Positions 12,100 to 24,567 of a DNA stretch of 64,000 nt are shown one piece after another. Both the position numbers and the translations under genes were made by a program. Origin of the DNA: Zygnema cylindricum (lineage: Eukaryota; Streptophyta; Zygnematophyceae; Zygnematales; Zygnemataceae); contig JBBHKE010000080.1 of assembly GCA_037447655.1 (NCBI GenBank), positions 1 to 64,000 on the forward strand, written 5' to 3'. Positions within the stretch are counted from its first letter, which is position 1. Each line of letters opens with the position of its first letter. Under the pieces are notes generated by a model. The model ran no database searches, was not told the DNA's origin, and was given only the letters and a program-made list of their open reading frames with translations.

Positions 12100-14125
12100 A
12101 CCCTTCTCATAACAATAAAAACAAGTAGTAGAAGATGGTATATTCTGCCTCTGATTATACTGATGAAATTGATTCTAATTTTGGTTAAACTGATTCCTAT
12201 TCTAATTAACATGATTTCTTTTGTCAAATTTTGTCACAAAAGCTTCTACCTTTCTTTCTCTTTCAAGGAGTTTAATATTAGTCTTTTCCTCCAATATAAG
12301 ATTAAACGCAAACTGAAATGACCAGCTAGCTTTATCACGACTCTTTAGCTGAACAGACACACCTTTTATGCTACTAGGGAGTCCTCTAATAAGCAGAGCT
12401 GCTTGTTGAAACTCAGGGAATGGCCCCCCACCAAAAGAGTGTGCATCAATCAGTGCACGAAAATTGTCACAATACTCGACCATAGTACCCCCCGAGTATT
12501 TGTATCCCCAAATTTTTCTAGCCACCAAGAGCTCCTCCAAATATTCGCTTTGTCAAAAGCTGATTTCATTCATGTCCAAATTTCTCTCGCCTTCTTCATT
12601 TTCAGTCGAGACATGACGAGATTTTCTGATATACAAAGGATTAGATTTTTCCTTGACATTGAATTCTTTTTTTCTCAACTTTGATCTGTTTCATCAAGGG
12701 AGCCATCCTTGACCCCCAATAAGTTAGCAATTTCAAACGACGATTCAACCAGCACCGCCCAGTATGCATCCTTTTGGCCATTGAATATAAGAATTCTTGA
12801 TGAAATGCCCATAACCTGTTGTTCTACAACCACCGTTGCAGGCGGAGAACGAGCAGTAGTAAATAAACACTAAACGATGTTTATAACTCAAATTTGTGTT
12901 TGTGCTAACAATAATATTTTGTAACGAACAACGTTTATTGTTTGCAATAAAAAAAAGACGTAAAACAAACTCCGAACCATTTTTTTTACACAAGTTTGTG
13001 TTTGCGCTAACAACAATAGTGGTAAGAAACACTTTATATTGTTAACGCTTAGCAAAATAGTTAAAATAAACCCTAAACCATGTTTCGAACACAAATTGGA
13101 GTTTGGGCTTCAAAGATATTTGTAACAAACAACGTTTATTGTTCGCGGTCAGAAAAAGAGGTAAAACAAACTCCGAACTCTGTTTATAACACAATTTTGT
13201 GTTTGCGCTAACAACAATAGTGGTAACAAACTCTTTCTATTGTTAATGCTCACAAAAAGAGGTAAAATAAACTCCGAACCATGATTTTATCTCAAATTTG
13301 TGTTTGAGCTAACAATAGTTTTTATTAACAAAAAACGTTTATTATTACACTCACAAATACAAATAGAAAACTCATAAGCTTAGTTTCAACAGAAATTGTG
13401 TTTGTGTTACCTAAAAACATTTGATAAAGTTGTATTGTAGCACACAAAGAGAGTTTGAAAATATCCTAAACCATGTTTCTAACACAAGTTTGAGTTTGCG
13501 CTAGAAAAAATATATGTAACAAACAACGTTTATTGTTCACGGTCACAAAAAGAGGAAAAATATACTCCAACCCATGTTTGTAACACAAGTTTGTGTTTGC
13601 GTCAACAACGATAGTGGTAAAAAACACTTTCTATTGTTAACGCTCACAAAAGTAGATAAATATACTCTATACGATGTTTATAACTCAAATTTGTGTTTGC
13701 GCTAACAATAGTTATTTTTACCAAAAAACGTTTATTATCACGCTCACAAAAAAAGAAAAAAAAAACTCCTATACTTTGTTTTTAACACAAATTTGTGTTT
13801 GCGCTAACTACAAAAATATTTATGAACAAAGTTTTATGCTTGCGCACACCAAGAGAGTTTAAAAAAATTCTAAACCTATTTCTAACACAAATTTGAGTTT
13901 GCGCTAACAAAGATATTTGTAACAAACAACAATTATTGTTTGCGGTCAAAAAAAGAGGTAAAATATACTGTGAAACACAAGTTTGTGTTTGCGCCAAAAA
14001 CAATAGTGGTAAGAAACACTTGATATTTTTAACGCTCACAAAAATAGATAAAAAATACCCTAAAAAATTTTTTCTACAACCACCGTTGCAGGAGGAGAAC
14101 CAGCAATGGTAGTGGAAGTAGACAT
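12100..14125 (-). pseudogene. C gag, split near its N-terminus by the tandem array
   Basis: Gag similarity runs from 12816 to about 12100, with an open stretch at 12540-12202 (ARKIWGYKYSGGTMVEYC, LLIRGLPSSIKGVS). The N-terminal codons occur twice. One copy (12820-12867) is joined to gag and encodes SPPATVVVEQQVMG; the other (14071-14125), beyond the array, includes the probable start codon at 14125-14123 followed by codons for MSTSTTIAGSPPATVVVE. The array therefore split an original gag N-terminus. Several stops follow in the body of the gene. Confidence 0.65.
12868..14070. repeat. Tandem array of about twelve 100-bp units
   Basis: A block containing ACACAAATTTGTGTTTGCGCTAAC recurs at about 12889, 12990, 13091, 13191, 13291, 13389, 13481, 13583, 13684, 13783, 13882 and 13977, a spacing of 92-105 bases. 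Each unit also has a GTTTATTGTT or CTATTGTTAACGCTCAC block and an AAACTCCGAACC-like block. The core AACACAAATTTGTGTT is a perfect 16-base palindrome in the best units. Adjacent units alternate between two subtypes (AACAACAATAGTGG and AAAGATATTTGTAAC). The array is flanked by two copies of a roughly 45-bp segment of element C. Open frames inside it are by-products of the repeat. Confidence 0.85.
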
Positions 14126-15120
14126 TAGAAACACCAGAAATTATCAAATAAGCACCTACTCAACTGCCAACTTTGACCCAACACAAAATATGACTCAAAA
14201 CTTCAATATGCCTCAAATTTGCCACAATGATATAAAACACAGTAAATTAACAATTTCCAAAATTGAAGCCCAAATGATTATGTTAACCATACAATATAAT
14301 TTCTGGAAGTTTCCCAAAAACTGCCTTTAGAAAATCATATTCCCAAAACTGAATGATTCAAAATTGTCTAAGTCCTAAACTTATATACTCGCAGTGAGTA
14401 TCTATTGGTCACACTAATAAGGGTGATTATACAACAGTACTATCCTAATTAATCGACAAAGTATCCAGCGTACTTACTGTATCGTGAGAACCACCAAAAA
14501 CTTAATTATTTTTTTCCAAAAACCTAATTAGTGAAACAATAAAATTCATTACACTAAACTACAAAACAATGTTAATCAAATATTTTCAGATGGCAAATTG
14601 TACAATAAACGTTCCTGGTGCTTAGTCATGGTGGTCGCTAAAGTCCAGCCGACTGTCGTAGTGTAGTACGAAGCACCTGAGTGCTTCGTCACTTGTGGTC
14701 CCACGTGGATCTTGCTTCGTCACTTGTAATCCCACGTGAATCACGCTTGTGGTCCAAAGTGAATCGGGTCCGTTGACACGACTTGAAATTAATGATCACA
14801 AAATGTACCGTACCAAACATTTCCGAATTATTCGGACGTTTCCAATCAATGATCATAGAAATGTCCCGTAGCTTACAATTCCGAAATATTCTTACATATA
14901 TTTTCCAGAGTATTCAGAATGGATTCATTCCATATGATCCGGCCATTCAAACTGTCTGCTGCGTGACACGTGTCGGTCGCCACTCTGTAAAACGTGAAAA
15001 GGTACAATACACTTTACTATACTTTTGCTACTGTAATACTAATAAAGGTAAGTATTACATAAAACTACTTAAAAAATATTCTAAGACTTTTTGGTCTCCT
15101 CTCACAGCCCTATCTACTTG

Positions 15121-17017
15121 ATATAAAGATTTTAATTTTAAACAACTTTGAGCAACCATAGATAAGAAGAATGCAAGAAAGAAATGGCGTTTGAGGAAAC
15201 TTTAACAAATGGGAGACATAGATAAAAAACAATGTTTTTAGGGTTAAAACAAAAGACATTATAGTTAGTTCAAATGTAAATGTTTAAAACGGAATCATTC
15301 AATATAATGCTTCTTCGCTCTTGGATAAAATAATATTAATAGAGGGAGGAGGGTAAGAAGAAGTGAGAAACAAAAAAGAAAATAAAAACGAGTTAAAATT
15401 TTATTAAAATCTAAGAATGGGCGTCTCCACCACAAAGAAGGGAGACATGAACGGTAAGAATGGAACGAAACAAGGAACCGAAACAGGGAAATAAAAGGAA
15501 GAGGAGAAAAAAAAACGGGGATGTGAGAAAAAGAAGCAAACAGGAGGACATGGATATAAAAACGTTGGATGAAAAAACATTTTTTTAATTGTTGAAACAA
15601 TGTTTTCGATGTTGAAACGAGTACTGTGTAATTATTTATAATTTAAAATTTTGAAAAGAGAAACGGGCGAAAATAGAAAGGGGGAGAAGAATTTTTCGTG
15701 TTGCGTTTCCTTCCGTAAACGGCTTTGATTTTCACAGTGTAGCGTTGCGTTCGCAGTTGACGATGCGCCTCGCGGTGTGAGGCGTCATTACTACAAAAGC
15801 GATGGGGGGGCGACGTGGATCTCTCACAATGCGCGAAACCAACCTCGCAGGTTCACAAAGCCCAAAAAACGCAAGATTTAGTACTGTAGTGTCTATACTA
15901 TCCAGCATTATTGTACTTTGTTTGTTTGGTATTGTAGAAGGTATAAAGGGAAATGTACCACTAAATGTGTACATATTAGGGTATGGACGAGTATGAGCGG
16001 GTATAAGTAGTCACGAAAAATCGAGTTTCGGTTAGTTTTTTTTTTTGTAAACTCGTATCGGGTACCGGGTAACAATTCAAGAGCGTGCAATAACCCGACC
16101 GGAATTCGGGTGTTCAGATTTTGAAAAAAAAAAATGTCGGATTCGTGTATCTAAAATTTTGACTTCCTCCACCTCTGATATAAGGCGTCCGGTGCGCTAC
16201 GAAGCATTCTAAAATTTTAACTATACTGGCATAAGTACAAATTGTAACATAAGTCAAACGTGCAAAATTAGAAAAGCTACATGCATAGTTGTTCAAAACG
16301 CATTTTAAGCACGATTCAAACGTGCGTACAATACGTAGAAACCGGAGAGGTCGATTTGAAAAAATCGTAAAAATCGTTAATGTATTTCTTTCCGTACAAT
16401 TCCGTACATGTAAAAAAATTGAAATGAACATGTACCGCAGTTTATTCAAGTTTTTATGGCTGCTTCTTTGGAAAAAAATTGACGAAGACCGTTAGTACAC
16501 ATTTCAAACTTATCGCGCGCAAATAGTGTGACGCTGCATCGTCTCTTTTCGAAATTGTCCGTACATGAACAATAAAATTCCGTACACTATCTGTGAAATT
16601 TCTGTTCAGATTACCGGACAGAAAGGACTAATACGTGCGCGTATCTTTTCGTCAAATTACGTACATTACCGTAAAAATCCGTACAGTTATCGTAAATCAC
16701 CGCGCAGTTTTTGTAAATTGGCCGTTCAGTTTACCGGACAGAAAGTACATCACGTTTTTTTACGATTTGTTCAAAAGTCACGTACAATACGTAGAAACTG
16801 GGAAAAATGAAAAATTCGCGCGATTTGAACAAGTAGGCTTCATGTTATTTCCGCATTTAATACGCGTTTCATACGGTACAATACGTCATATAGTTTATGG
16901 CTACCACATATAACGTTTCCAGTTGTTTTTCACATTTCAAATTTGAAAACCAGCAAATAAGACCAGGGTCTCAGAATTGCTGGAATCTCTGGAAAGAGCA
17001 AAGTTATATTTGTTGTG
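15121..17017. other. Intergenic, no gene recognised
   Basis: AT-rich DNA with short open frames only. From 16.3 to 16.9 kb short motifs such as CGTACA, TCCGTACA and TTACCGGACAGAAAG recur many times, suggesting a degraded repeat. No convincing promoter for the downstream gene was identified. An almost pure A run lies at about 16124-16133. Confidence 0.5.
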
Positions 17018-20000
17018 ATGGCTACCAGAGTTGTTCATTCGGCTTTGCCAAGATGCCATGTAGCTCGACTAACTAATCCTGTGAAAGATTTTGTTGACGT
17101 AAAATCTTCATTAACTGATCACGGATTGCTAGGGAGAAACAGGATAACGGGCCTGAGGAGACTCCAGAAATCCGGACATCGTTCAAGAAGGTGTTTCATC
17201 GTGTGGGAGTCACCGTATGCAAGGAATAGAATTTTGTTTGAGCCATATGAGGTGTGTTATCTTTCTTTTTGTATCTATTGCCTGCCATTACCATTGGCGA
17301 TTGCCGATTTGTTTCAGGTATTAAGTCTCCAAGTGTTAGGTACACTGCTCCACACGACTTTATGTGCAAATTTTTCAATAGGGGAGTTATCATACGAGAC
17401 ATGTAGCCGGCATTACTAGCACAGTAATCGTAGTATTCGTGCATAAAACAGCACGATTTTGTAAAATAGTACATTCAGGAGAAGTTGCCCCTTAGTTTTT
17501 CTGCTTTCACATCACGAATTTGGAGTTGATTGTGAGTTTAGGTACCAAATGATGGTATCATCCTACTTTCACCTGATGATTCAAGGGCTCGGCATATAAC
17601 GACAGTCTTGCGTCCACCATTTGGGGCAAGTTTGAAGATAGGAATCATCGACGGGAGACCAGGCACAGCTCTGGTAGTTTTCCATTTTATTCCTTTCTCC
17701 TTGTGATTGTGTGTGCCATCCTTTTCCCGATCTATGAACAGATTTTAGACACAATTTGTGCCAGTGTTCAAAGTTCACTTTTCTTTTTTTAATCAGTCTT
17801 CTAAGTGTTACCAGAATGTTGTCTTTAATTGAAAGTTCAGAAGAAGGCAGACTAGAACTTTCATTTACTCGTTCAAGTTCATGTTTCTATAGTATGAAGG
17901 AACCAAAACTCGATAATCGGTGAAATTTGCATTAAAAATGACAGCAACTGCCGATACATGCTGTTAACTATTCCGTTTCTACCAACGTACCCATACGAAT
18001 TTTACATCTTTGGGTGAAACAGCATCGCTTTTGCAATTTTGTATGTTGACGCTGGTTTGCATGTGAATCTTTCCAGAATTAGGGTACCAGAAGCCAGGCT
18101 CTCATGAATTGCATACTACATCCGTGACTTTCTTTATTATTTTCTTTTAACCCATGCTGCATGAGAACATATTACAAATCTTCTTGACACGCCATATAGG
18201 TGGAAGGAGATGTTAAAGATGGAATGCTGGTTGGCCCTTCCGTCCGGCTTCAAGTTACAGAATGGGGGCCTCAGCCAACCGCATCGAGGCTTTCTCTTCT
18301 TTTGGCTATGCCTCGACCTAAAGCTATGCGCCGGCTGTGGTATGCACTGTATTCACTTGATGTATTTCACTGTACTCTGTATTACACTTGGTGTCGTGCT
18401 TCCATTTCGTTAAGATTTGTGTGCGTAACATAACAACTGGAGAAAAAAATGATAGAAAAATCAATTTATTCACCAATAATTGTGTCCTTATTGGTGAATA
18501 AATAATACATAAACGCATGCTTTCTTCTTTTGTCTTTACTCTCAACCTGCTTTTGTGAGGTTCAGTATTATTTTTTGCTCTCCTCCTGCTTCTTTAACAG
18601 AACTAAATGAGTTGAAAGGAGGATCCTGGGACTTGCACCGTTTTTGCGGATGCTTTCCTATATTGAAGAGCTTTCTTTTTGATCTCTAGCATGTTTTTGT
18701 CCTACCTTTTTTGTCTTATGATGATGTATGGCACTGATTGGTTGCTGGCAATCCCTGTATAATTGGCAAATGCATTGCTGCATAAATGACGGATTTTATA
18801 CACTTATCGTTCAATCTAATCTACTCATAATAGTTGGATTCTTGAGTTGTCCACCTGCGAGTTTATTGTTATTGTTTTATAGTTTATTGCTATTGTTTTC
18901 TGCAGGTCAATACTTGGGCAGCTTGGATTAGCACAAATTCTGATCATCAATGCGGCTCGTGTCGAACGTTTTTACTTCGACAGTCAAACACTTTTGCAAA
19001 CGGCAATTCGCAATGAGCTCCTATTAGGACTTGAGCAGGTAATTAAGAATCTGGTCCCTTGATTTTAGCGGTCGAGATAATAATGGAAGCTAATATAAGA
19101 GGCTCCAAGGCTATATGGTAATTCTCCTGTGACATGCGAGGTAATACTTACCATTAATATATACTATAGATTCTGTTATTTTCTTCCTGATGGTAAGAGG
19201 TTCTGTGTTGCAATACTAAGGGTTCCCTGAATCGATGTTAGAATTCTGCTTTAGTCATACGATTATATTTCTTGACTCGAAATGCAAGGCTTGTTTGCGT
19301 CAACAGAAATGTTAGAGGGGGGGAGAGAGGAGATAGAGAGGGAGAAACAGTAGTGGGAAAGAGAGGCAGTGAAATAGTATCAGAGGGACAGGGAGGAGGA
19401 GAGAGAGGAGAGGGAGAAACAGTAGCAGGAAGAGAGAAGCAGAGGCAGGAGAGGGAGAGAGAGAGTGGGGGAGGGAGTGGGAGGGAGGGAGTGGGAGGGA
19501 GGGAGTGGGAGGGAGGGAGGTGGAGGGGGAGGGGAGATAAACAGTAACAGATGCACCAATGTTGCCTCGGAACATTTATTGGGGGATGGCGGCACTTTTG
19601 CTGAGGTGGCAGTTCAGGCAGCAGACACGAGGCTGCCAGGTGTCACTATTCATAAGCGCTTGAAGCCCCTTTTGGAGCAGATATGCAGTTGTAACTCACA
19701 GGTGCGGTTTTCGCTCAGAACGTTTCGCATAAATGTTAGTCTAACTACAGAAGAAAAACCATCCATTTATACAGTTATGTATTACAGGTCCTGTTCTTAC
19801 CCAGAATATGTTTCATAAATGTTGGTTTAGCTTAGGAGAAAAAACCATCCATTTATGGGCGGTGTTCAATCCAGTCGCCCTTCATTTTTCCTTGAAGCAC
19901 CCTTGAAGCACTCGATATTCTCTTCTAGGTGTATAGGATTGATTCTATATTATTGTAAGAGTGATCTTTGTATGTGTGGTGATGAATCATATGACTCTGA

Positions 20001-22429
20001 CTAAATTTGGTGACACTTGTTTTAAACACTGCATGCTGAGGCTCTTTTTTTCTGTAGTTACATTATTGTTGTACACAGCCTTTTAAAACCTTGTCACTTT
20101 TTTTCTTGGGACAGAGTAGTGGGAGACGAGGAGTTGAGTGTTGCGATGAAAGTGAAGAAGGAAATGTAAGCTTGTCTTTTTGCAACACAGTGCTTCTTTT
20201 GGCCCACCCTGGCAGTCCTTGCAGCATTACCGAGGCCCTTGAAGATGCAGAATTGAGTGAGTATATGTTCAACCTATCCAAGTCGCTACATTGCCTATCT
20301 TCTTTAGTCTAGACAGATTAACTATGTATAAATGTACAGTAATATACATTTATATGGTATATATAGTATGAATGGGACATTTTTGTGGTCCACACATCAC
20401 TCACGTGGATGGCGCCAGCAAATAATACCTTCTGTTTGGAGATATACATTTACTTCGTGTATTCACACCATTCTTCTGTCTATAATATCACACGTTTTCA
20501 GGTTTTTAAACTGGTATTCTGGATTTTGCTCTCTTTGCTGCATGATAGTAAGGGTCTGTGAAATATGATTTCTCGTGAACTGCTCATTGGTTCATTATCG
20601 CTAGAGACTGCAAAAACGTTTTCTGATAAAAATTAGAAAACAATTGGCAAAACAGCAAAGGGATCATAAAACTTTGAAATCACAATTTGTTGTTAATGAC
20701 GTGCCGATCTTTTACTGGCCCTTGTTGGTGGTTTTGCCAATGCGAGACAAATGTGCCTGCAACACTTTTTGGGATTTTCAAGTCAGTTTGTTGTGCAAAA
20801 AAGGGTATGGATCACACAAACTACTAAATGTGAACATAGTAAATAGTAGGGTTTCTGGTATAAAAAGAAGCACAATTCACTCTTAATTATCTTATGAATG
20901 CCAGAAAGTTGATGTTAAAGAATCTCGTATACAACTACTTTCAGTGTAAAGCTTTGCTGGTTAAAACTCTGGAAGCAGTGTGAAGGTTTTGCATTCGCCT
21001 AAAATATTTCAGGTAGGGCCCTCAATTGCAAAGCAAAGCATGAGAGTTGTTGTTCAGGTTTTGACTGAGACCAAGTTGAGTGACTATTTTCCTCATATTG
21101 ATAAATATTGGAACAGCCTTGGTGCAGGACAGTGGTGATGGAGAACACGAATGGGAATCGTCAAAGGCATTTTGCTTGAGAGATCGTCGACGTTCGTCTT
21201 TGAAAGTGTTACTTGCAGTCGGACCCGAGGGGGGATGGACACCCTTTGAGTTGAACATGTTTGAGGAGTTTGGCTTCAGAGCTGTCGGTTTGGGTAACCG
21301 GCCACTGCGCACTGATGTGAGTATTTTCGACTAACTTTCTTATAGGTATCTCAACATTGTCATCAATTGAACAATGGGCAGTTAGGAAGCAAAAAACGGC
21401 TGGAGGAACTGATGTCTGGCAATGCAGATGGTTTAAGGCGGCAACTACAATGTGTATTTGTTATTAGCGTTAATGATTTTCTCGCCACTTAAATCAACTT
21501 TTCTCAGTGCACACTTGTCCTATTTTCATTTAGAGACCGCCGATCGGAAGGGTAAGAATCTTTGTTTTTGAATGCAGTCGGTGGTTTACAACTAGTGTAC
21601 ATGGAAAACGGTTGATTTAAGTGGCCAAAAAAACATTCACGCAACAACTTGCCAAAGTACACGCTAATAATAATACACGGTTAGCGTCCCACACACATGC
21701 AGATGACCAAGTAGAAAAATCTTTAGATTAAGCGATTTCGTTAGGATCATCTGTTTATGGCCGTTTTTGAAGCCCCATCCCTTGCTCTTTTCACAGGTCA
21801 AAGGTTGAAAACAATTGATCATTATATGTCGTCACCTCATACTATGTTCTTATTATACCGTATAATTCGCGTACAGTAGGAGGTAACCATATGCAGCAAT
21901 TGTTTTCGCACACTTGAAACAGTGGTTCTTTTTAGTTCTGCCCAGTCCAGATGTACAGGAGTCAGTTACCTGTTGGAACATATTTCACCTTAACTCTTAA
22001 AGGTAACATATTTCACGAGTTCATGGAAATGCTTAAATTTCTCTGCCATAAAAGTCTAGATCTTGAAATTTCTGTTACCACAAATACCAGAAGCTCGAAA
22101 CACTTTTGCATGTAGAACGTAGGCACTGTGTTATCCTGTGCAAGTCTAAGGCTGTTTTGGAGTACTTTTAGTAATGAGTGATTTGAAATGGCTTCACATG
22201 TAGTTCACTTGACACGGCTGAGGCTGCCTCAATAAGACACGATAAAGCATGACGATATTCTGTGGGCTTTTAAGAACCGGACCTGAAGTCCCTTTCACAA
22301 GGATAAAAAGTTGTCAGTATGATGCAGTGACGTTTGTGGTTTGCTGAATAAAAGTCGCTTTGATGGTCTTTGCAGGTAGCCCTAGTTGCACTCATCTCAC
22401 AGATTAAGGAGATTCTCCAAGATTGGTGA
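17018..22429 (+). CDS. RsmE-family rRNA uridine-N3 methyltransferase, 8 exons
   Basis: The exon model is 17018-17251, 17542-17673, 18200-18339, 18906-19038, 19618-19701, 20115-20260, 21133-21316 and 22376-22429, about 368 residues. RsmE enzymes methylate N3 of U1498 (E. coli numbering) in small-subunit rRNA using S-adenosylmethionine; they are SPOUT proteins with a C-terminal knot. The N-terminal domain is recognisable (ARHITTVLR, LKIGIIDG), then LLLAMPRPKAMRRLW, INAARVERFYFDS, LLGLEQAADTRLP, IHKRLKPLLEQ, VLLLAHPG, and the knot signature VLLAVGPEGGW (near residue 320) followed by LGNRPLRTD. Exon phases agree at each junction except 20260/21133, where the strong donor GTGAGT at 20257 gives the wrong phase and GTATAT at 20261 was chosen. 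The N-terminal 40 residues, rich in Arg and Ser/Thr, could be an organelle targeting sequence, which would suit a bacterial-type enzyme (inference). Confidence 0.87.
19312..19545 (+). repeat. Purine (GA/GGGA) low-complexity tract in intron 4 of the RsmE gene
   Basis: About 230 bases are almost wholly G and A on the coding strand, built from GGGAGA, GGAGAGAGA and GGGAGGGAGTGGGA units. It ends about 70 bases before the next exon. The open frames it produces (Gly/Arg/Glu-rich one way, Ser/Leu/Pro-rich the other) are composition effects. Confidence 0.9.
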
Positions 22430-24567
22430 AGGCGAGACATTCCACCATGAAGCATTCAGATGGACTAGAACAACTGATACGGCGAGCTGTTACTCGTGTC
22501 AATTAACTAACAGAGGTCTATGTCTTTTATTTCGTAGATGTTAGTTGTAAATTTGGAGGATAAAATATAGTATCGGACATGCGGCAAAGATATAAGGACC
22601 AAAAACCTGTAAGGAGGCTTCTCCTTGTAGAAAACTGCTGGAAGTCCATTAACAAAGGTTATGGCTATTATGGCTCCAGGTATGGAAATATGTTTTAAAT
22701 ATGTTTCCTTTGCGTGGTAAATGTTTGTGTTTCCATCTTATTGCTATTGCTTTTTATGTGTTATATTTGACTCTTTAATTGACAATAGATAAAAGTTGTT
22801 TTGATAAAGTTTTTACAAGAAAAATAACATGGCATGTACTTCTGTATGCTGCAATGCACTGTTAACAAAACCCTTTAGTCCATTATTAGTGTGTCAGAAG
22901 AATGGGGGCTCTGCACCAATATCTTAGTAGTTCCAAATTAGTTTCCCATTGTTACCTGGGCTTAGCTTTAGTTTGTAACCTTTGATATTTTGCTGCATCC
23001 GTTGCTAAACCTTCACGATCGTCATTCTCTAGAATAACATTTTTTTCACTTTAATGTTTTCCATATGTAGAAATATTACTTATATGTTTCCACGACTTGG
23101 AAGGACTAGCACCCAGAGAGAGAACATAAGAAGTAGGTGCCAAGGAGCAATGTCCGCCGGGTTTGAAGAAATGTGGGACAAGGGGAGGTGGAGGGCATCT
23201 TGTACTATTGTCCTGAGGGCCACAGGAATACGAGTGTACAATCGCGGGCGGGGGGCTCCCAAATCATAAGCTCCCAAAACATCTAACTCACGTACGAAAC
23301 ACCAGAGATGGCTTCCATCTGTTTCTTGTGTCTGCTCATAAGAGCAAATTAGACAGAACCCATAAAACTGAATGTATGAACTAATGAGAACATGCATGAT
23401 TAGCTGAACTTGTTCACTCGTGTAACTTGACCATGGCTCCGTCTAGTCCGACATACCCCTTGATAAGATTATTTTTATTGCTCGATACCTTTAGTAAATC
23501 AAAAACCATGATAATAATAATGATGACAAATTGGGTTTCTTCAAAGTTATGCCTTGAAAGGTAAAAACACAAACATAACACCCTTTGATCTTAGGTAGGA
23601 AAAAGGCAAAGCACGCAATACCTGGAGAATCAAAATATGTGACATGGGCACCTGTTCCAAAATGGTATCCATAACAACTAGTGTACATCAAACAAAACTT
23701 TGATTATATTTCCATTTGAACAGCTCACACATAGGCAGTAGCTCCAAACATATATCACAATAACATTTGTGAAACAAAACTTTGATTATATTTACAGTTG
23801 AAAAGCTCATCACATTGGTGTGATTAAGCTATACATATTGTTGACTGCCAAGATAGCAGTGACAATTGCAGGACCAAAAAAATAGGCATCACAGTCAGGC
23901 AAAAATGTCACGATGACAGCACCTTCAATGACTGGTCAGAACTACACTACATGTCACTAACTAATGTCCTACTCTGCATCACTTGGCATCATTTATAACT
24001 TGTTAGCATTCTAAAGAGCAGTGGGTCCTCATTACGCAAAACATACTTCCGCAGGAAAATACCTAAGCCTTCCAGGTCTCACACTGAAAAAGCATGACCC
24101 TCATCGATTAACAACCAGCTGTGATCCTCCATATGTAACGAGCCTAACCGCAGCAGCCTTAATCCTTATGAGTGTAAATACTGCCCTAACGAACTTCATT
24201 GCCTAGCAGTCAGTCCTACCTTTGGGCAAAACATCCTATACTTATCAACCAAATCAGGAAAACCACCATCGACCTACCTCCACTAATATGCTAGTCTCTC
24301 AAGGCATGAAGAAAGACCACCCTAAACAGCGTAAGAGCTTTGGCTGCTTGTAGGTTTTTTTGTAGTGTCGTCACGGCATTCTATCTGAATTTGCTCAAAA
24401 AACTTTGATTATGTTTTAAATGATGGGTTGCACTGCAGGTGCGAGTTCATTAGGAAATTATAGACATGTTCAATAGCAAACGAGTTGTGTAACTGATGGC
24501 CCGGCATTGAAGCTGGATGCTTACTTGTGGTAACCTAAAGTCAAAAGTAAAAGAGTGAACAGAGGTG
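22430..24567. other. Intergenic between convergent genes
   Basis: This lies between the stop codon of the RsmE gene and that of the GT47 gene, so both 3' ends face into it. It is AT-rich, with no recognised coding motif. Short open frames at 23054-23269 and 23080-23397 overlap on opposite strands and resemble no family I know. Two related 40-bp stretches (GAAACAAAACTTTGATTATATTT and similar) occur at about 23690-23710 and 23770-23790. Confidence 0.5.

Larger units (their letters stand above)
11148..15120 (-). mobile_element. Copia retrotransposon C, split by A2 and by a tandem array
   Basis: On the minus strand there is an LTR-like region (about 15120 down to 12817, containing a 1.2-kb tandem array), gag (12816 to about 12100) and protease/integrase (11933-11148), cut by the A2 LTR. 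The primer-binding site before 12817 reads TGCCCATAACC. The outer end of the LTR could not be fixed: LTR-like blocks (GTCTAAGTCCTAAACTTATATACTC) are visible near 14360-14400 and similarity fades by about 15.1 kb. Degraded and probably the oldest member of the stack. Confidence 0.7.

Noticed and set aside
12868-14070. CRISPR-like appearance of regularly spaced repeats
   Set aside because: The whole 100-bp unit is repeated, there are no unique spacers, the genome is eukaryotic and no cas genes are present. It is a satellite-type array.
12745-14147. Minus-strand open frames across the tandem array (for example 13032-12745 and 14147-13782)
   Set aside because: They arise from the repeat period and a low stop density in one frame; they include the flanking LTR and show no conserved protein.
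19272-19595. Open frames rich in Gly/Arg/Glu or Ser/Leu/Pro
   Set aside because: Translations of the intronic GA tract; composition artefacts inside the RsmE gene.
20257-20262. GTGAGT as the exon 6 donor of the RsmE gene
   Set aside because: It leaves a phase that no acceptor before the GPEGGW exon can match. The GTATAT four bases on fits, although it is a weaker donor, so this junction stays uncertain.
21013-21057. Extra 45-base exon in the RsmE gene between CAG and GTTTTG
   Set aside because: Bounded by plausible splice sites, but no phase combination with its neighbours keeps the frame open.
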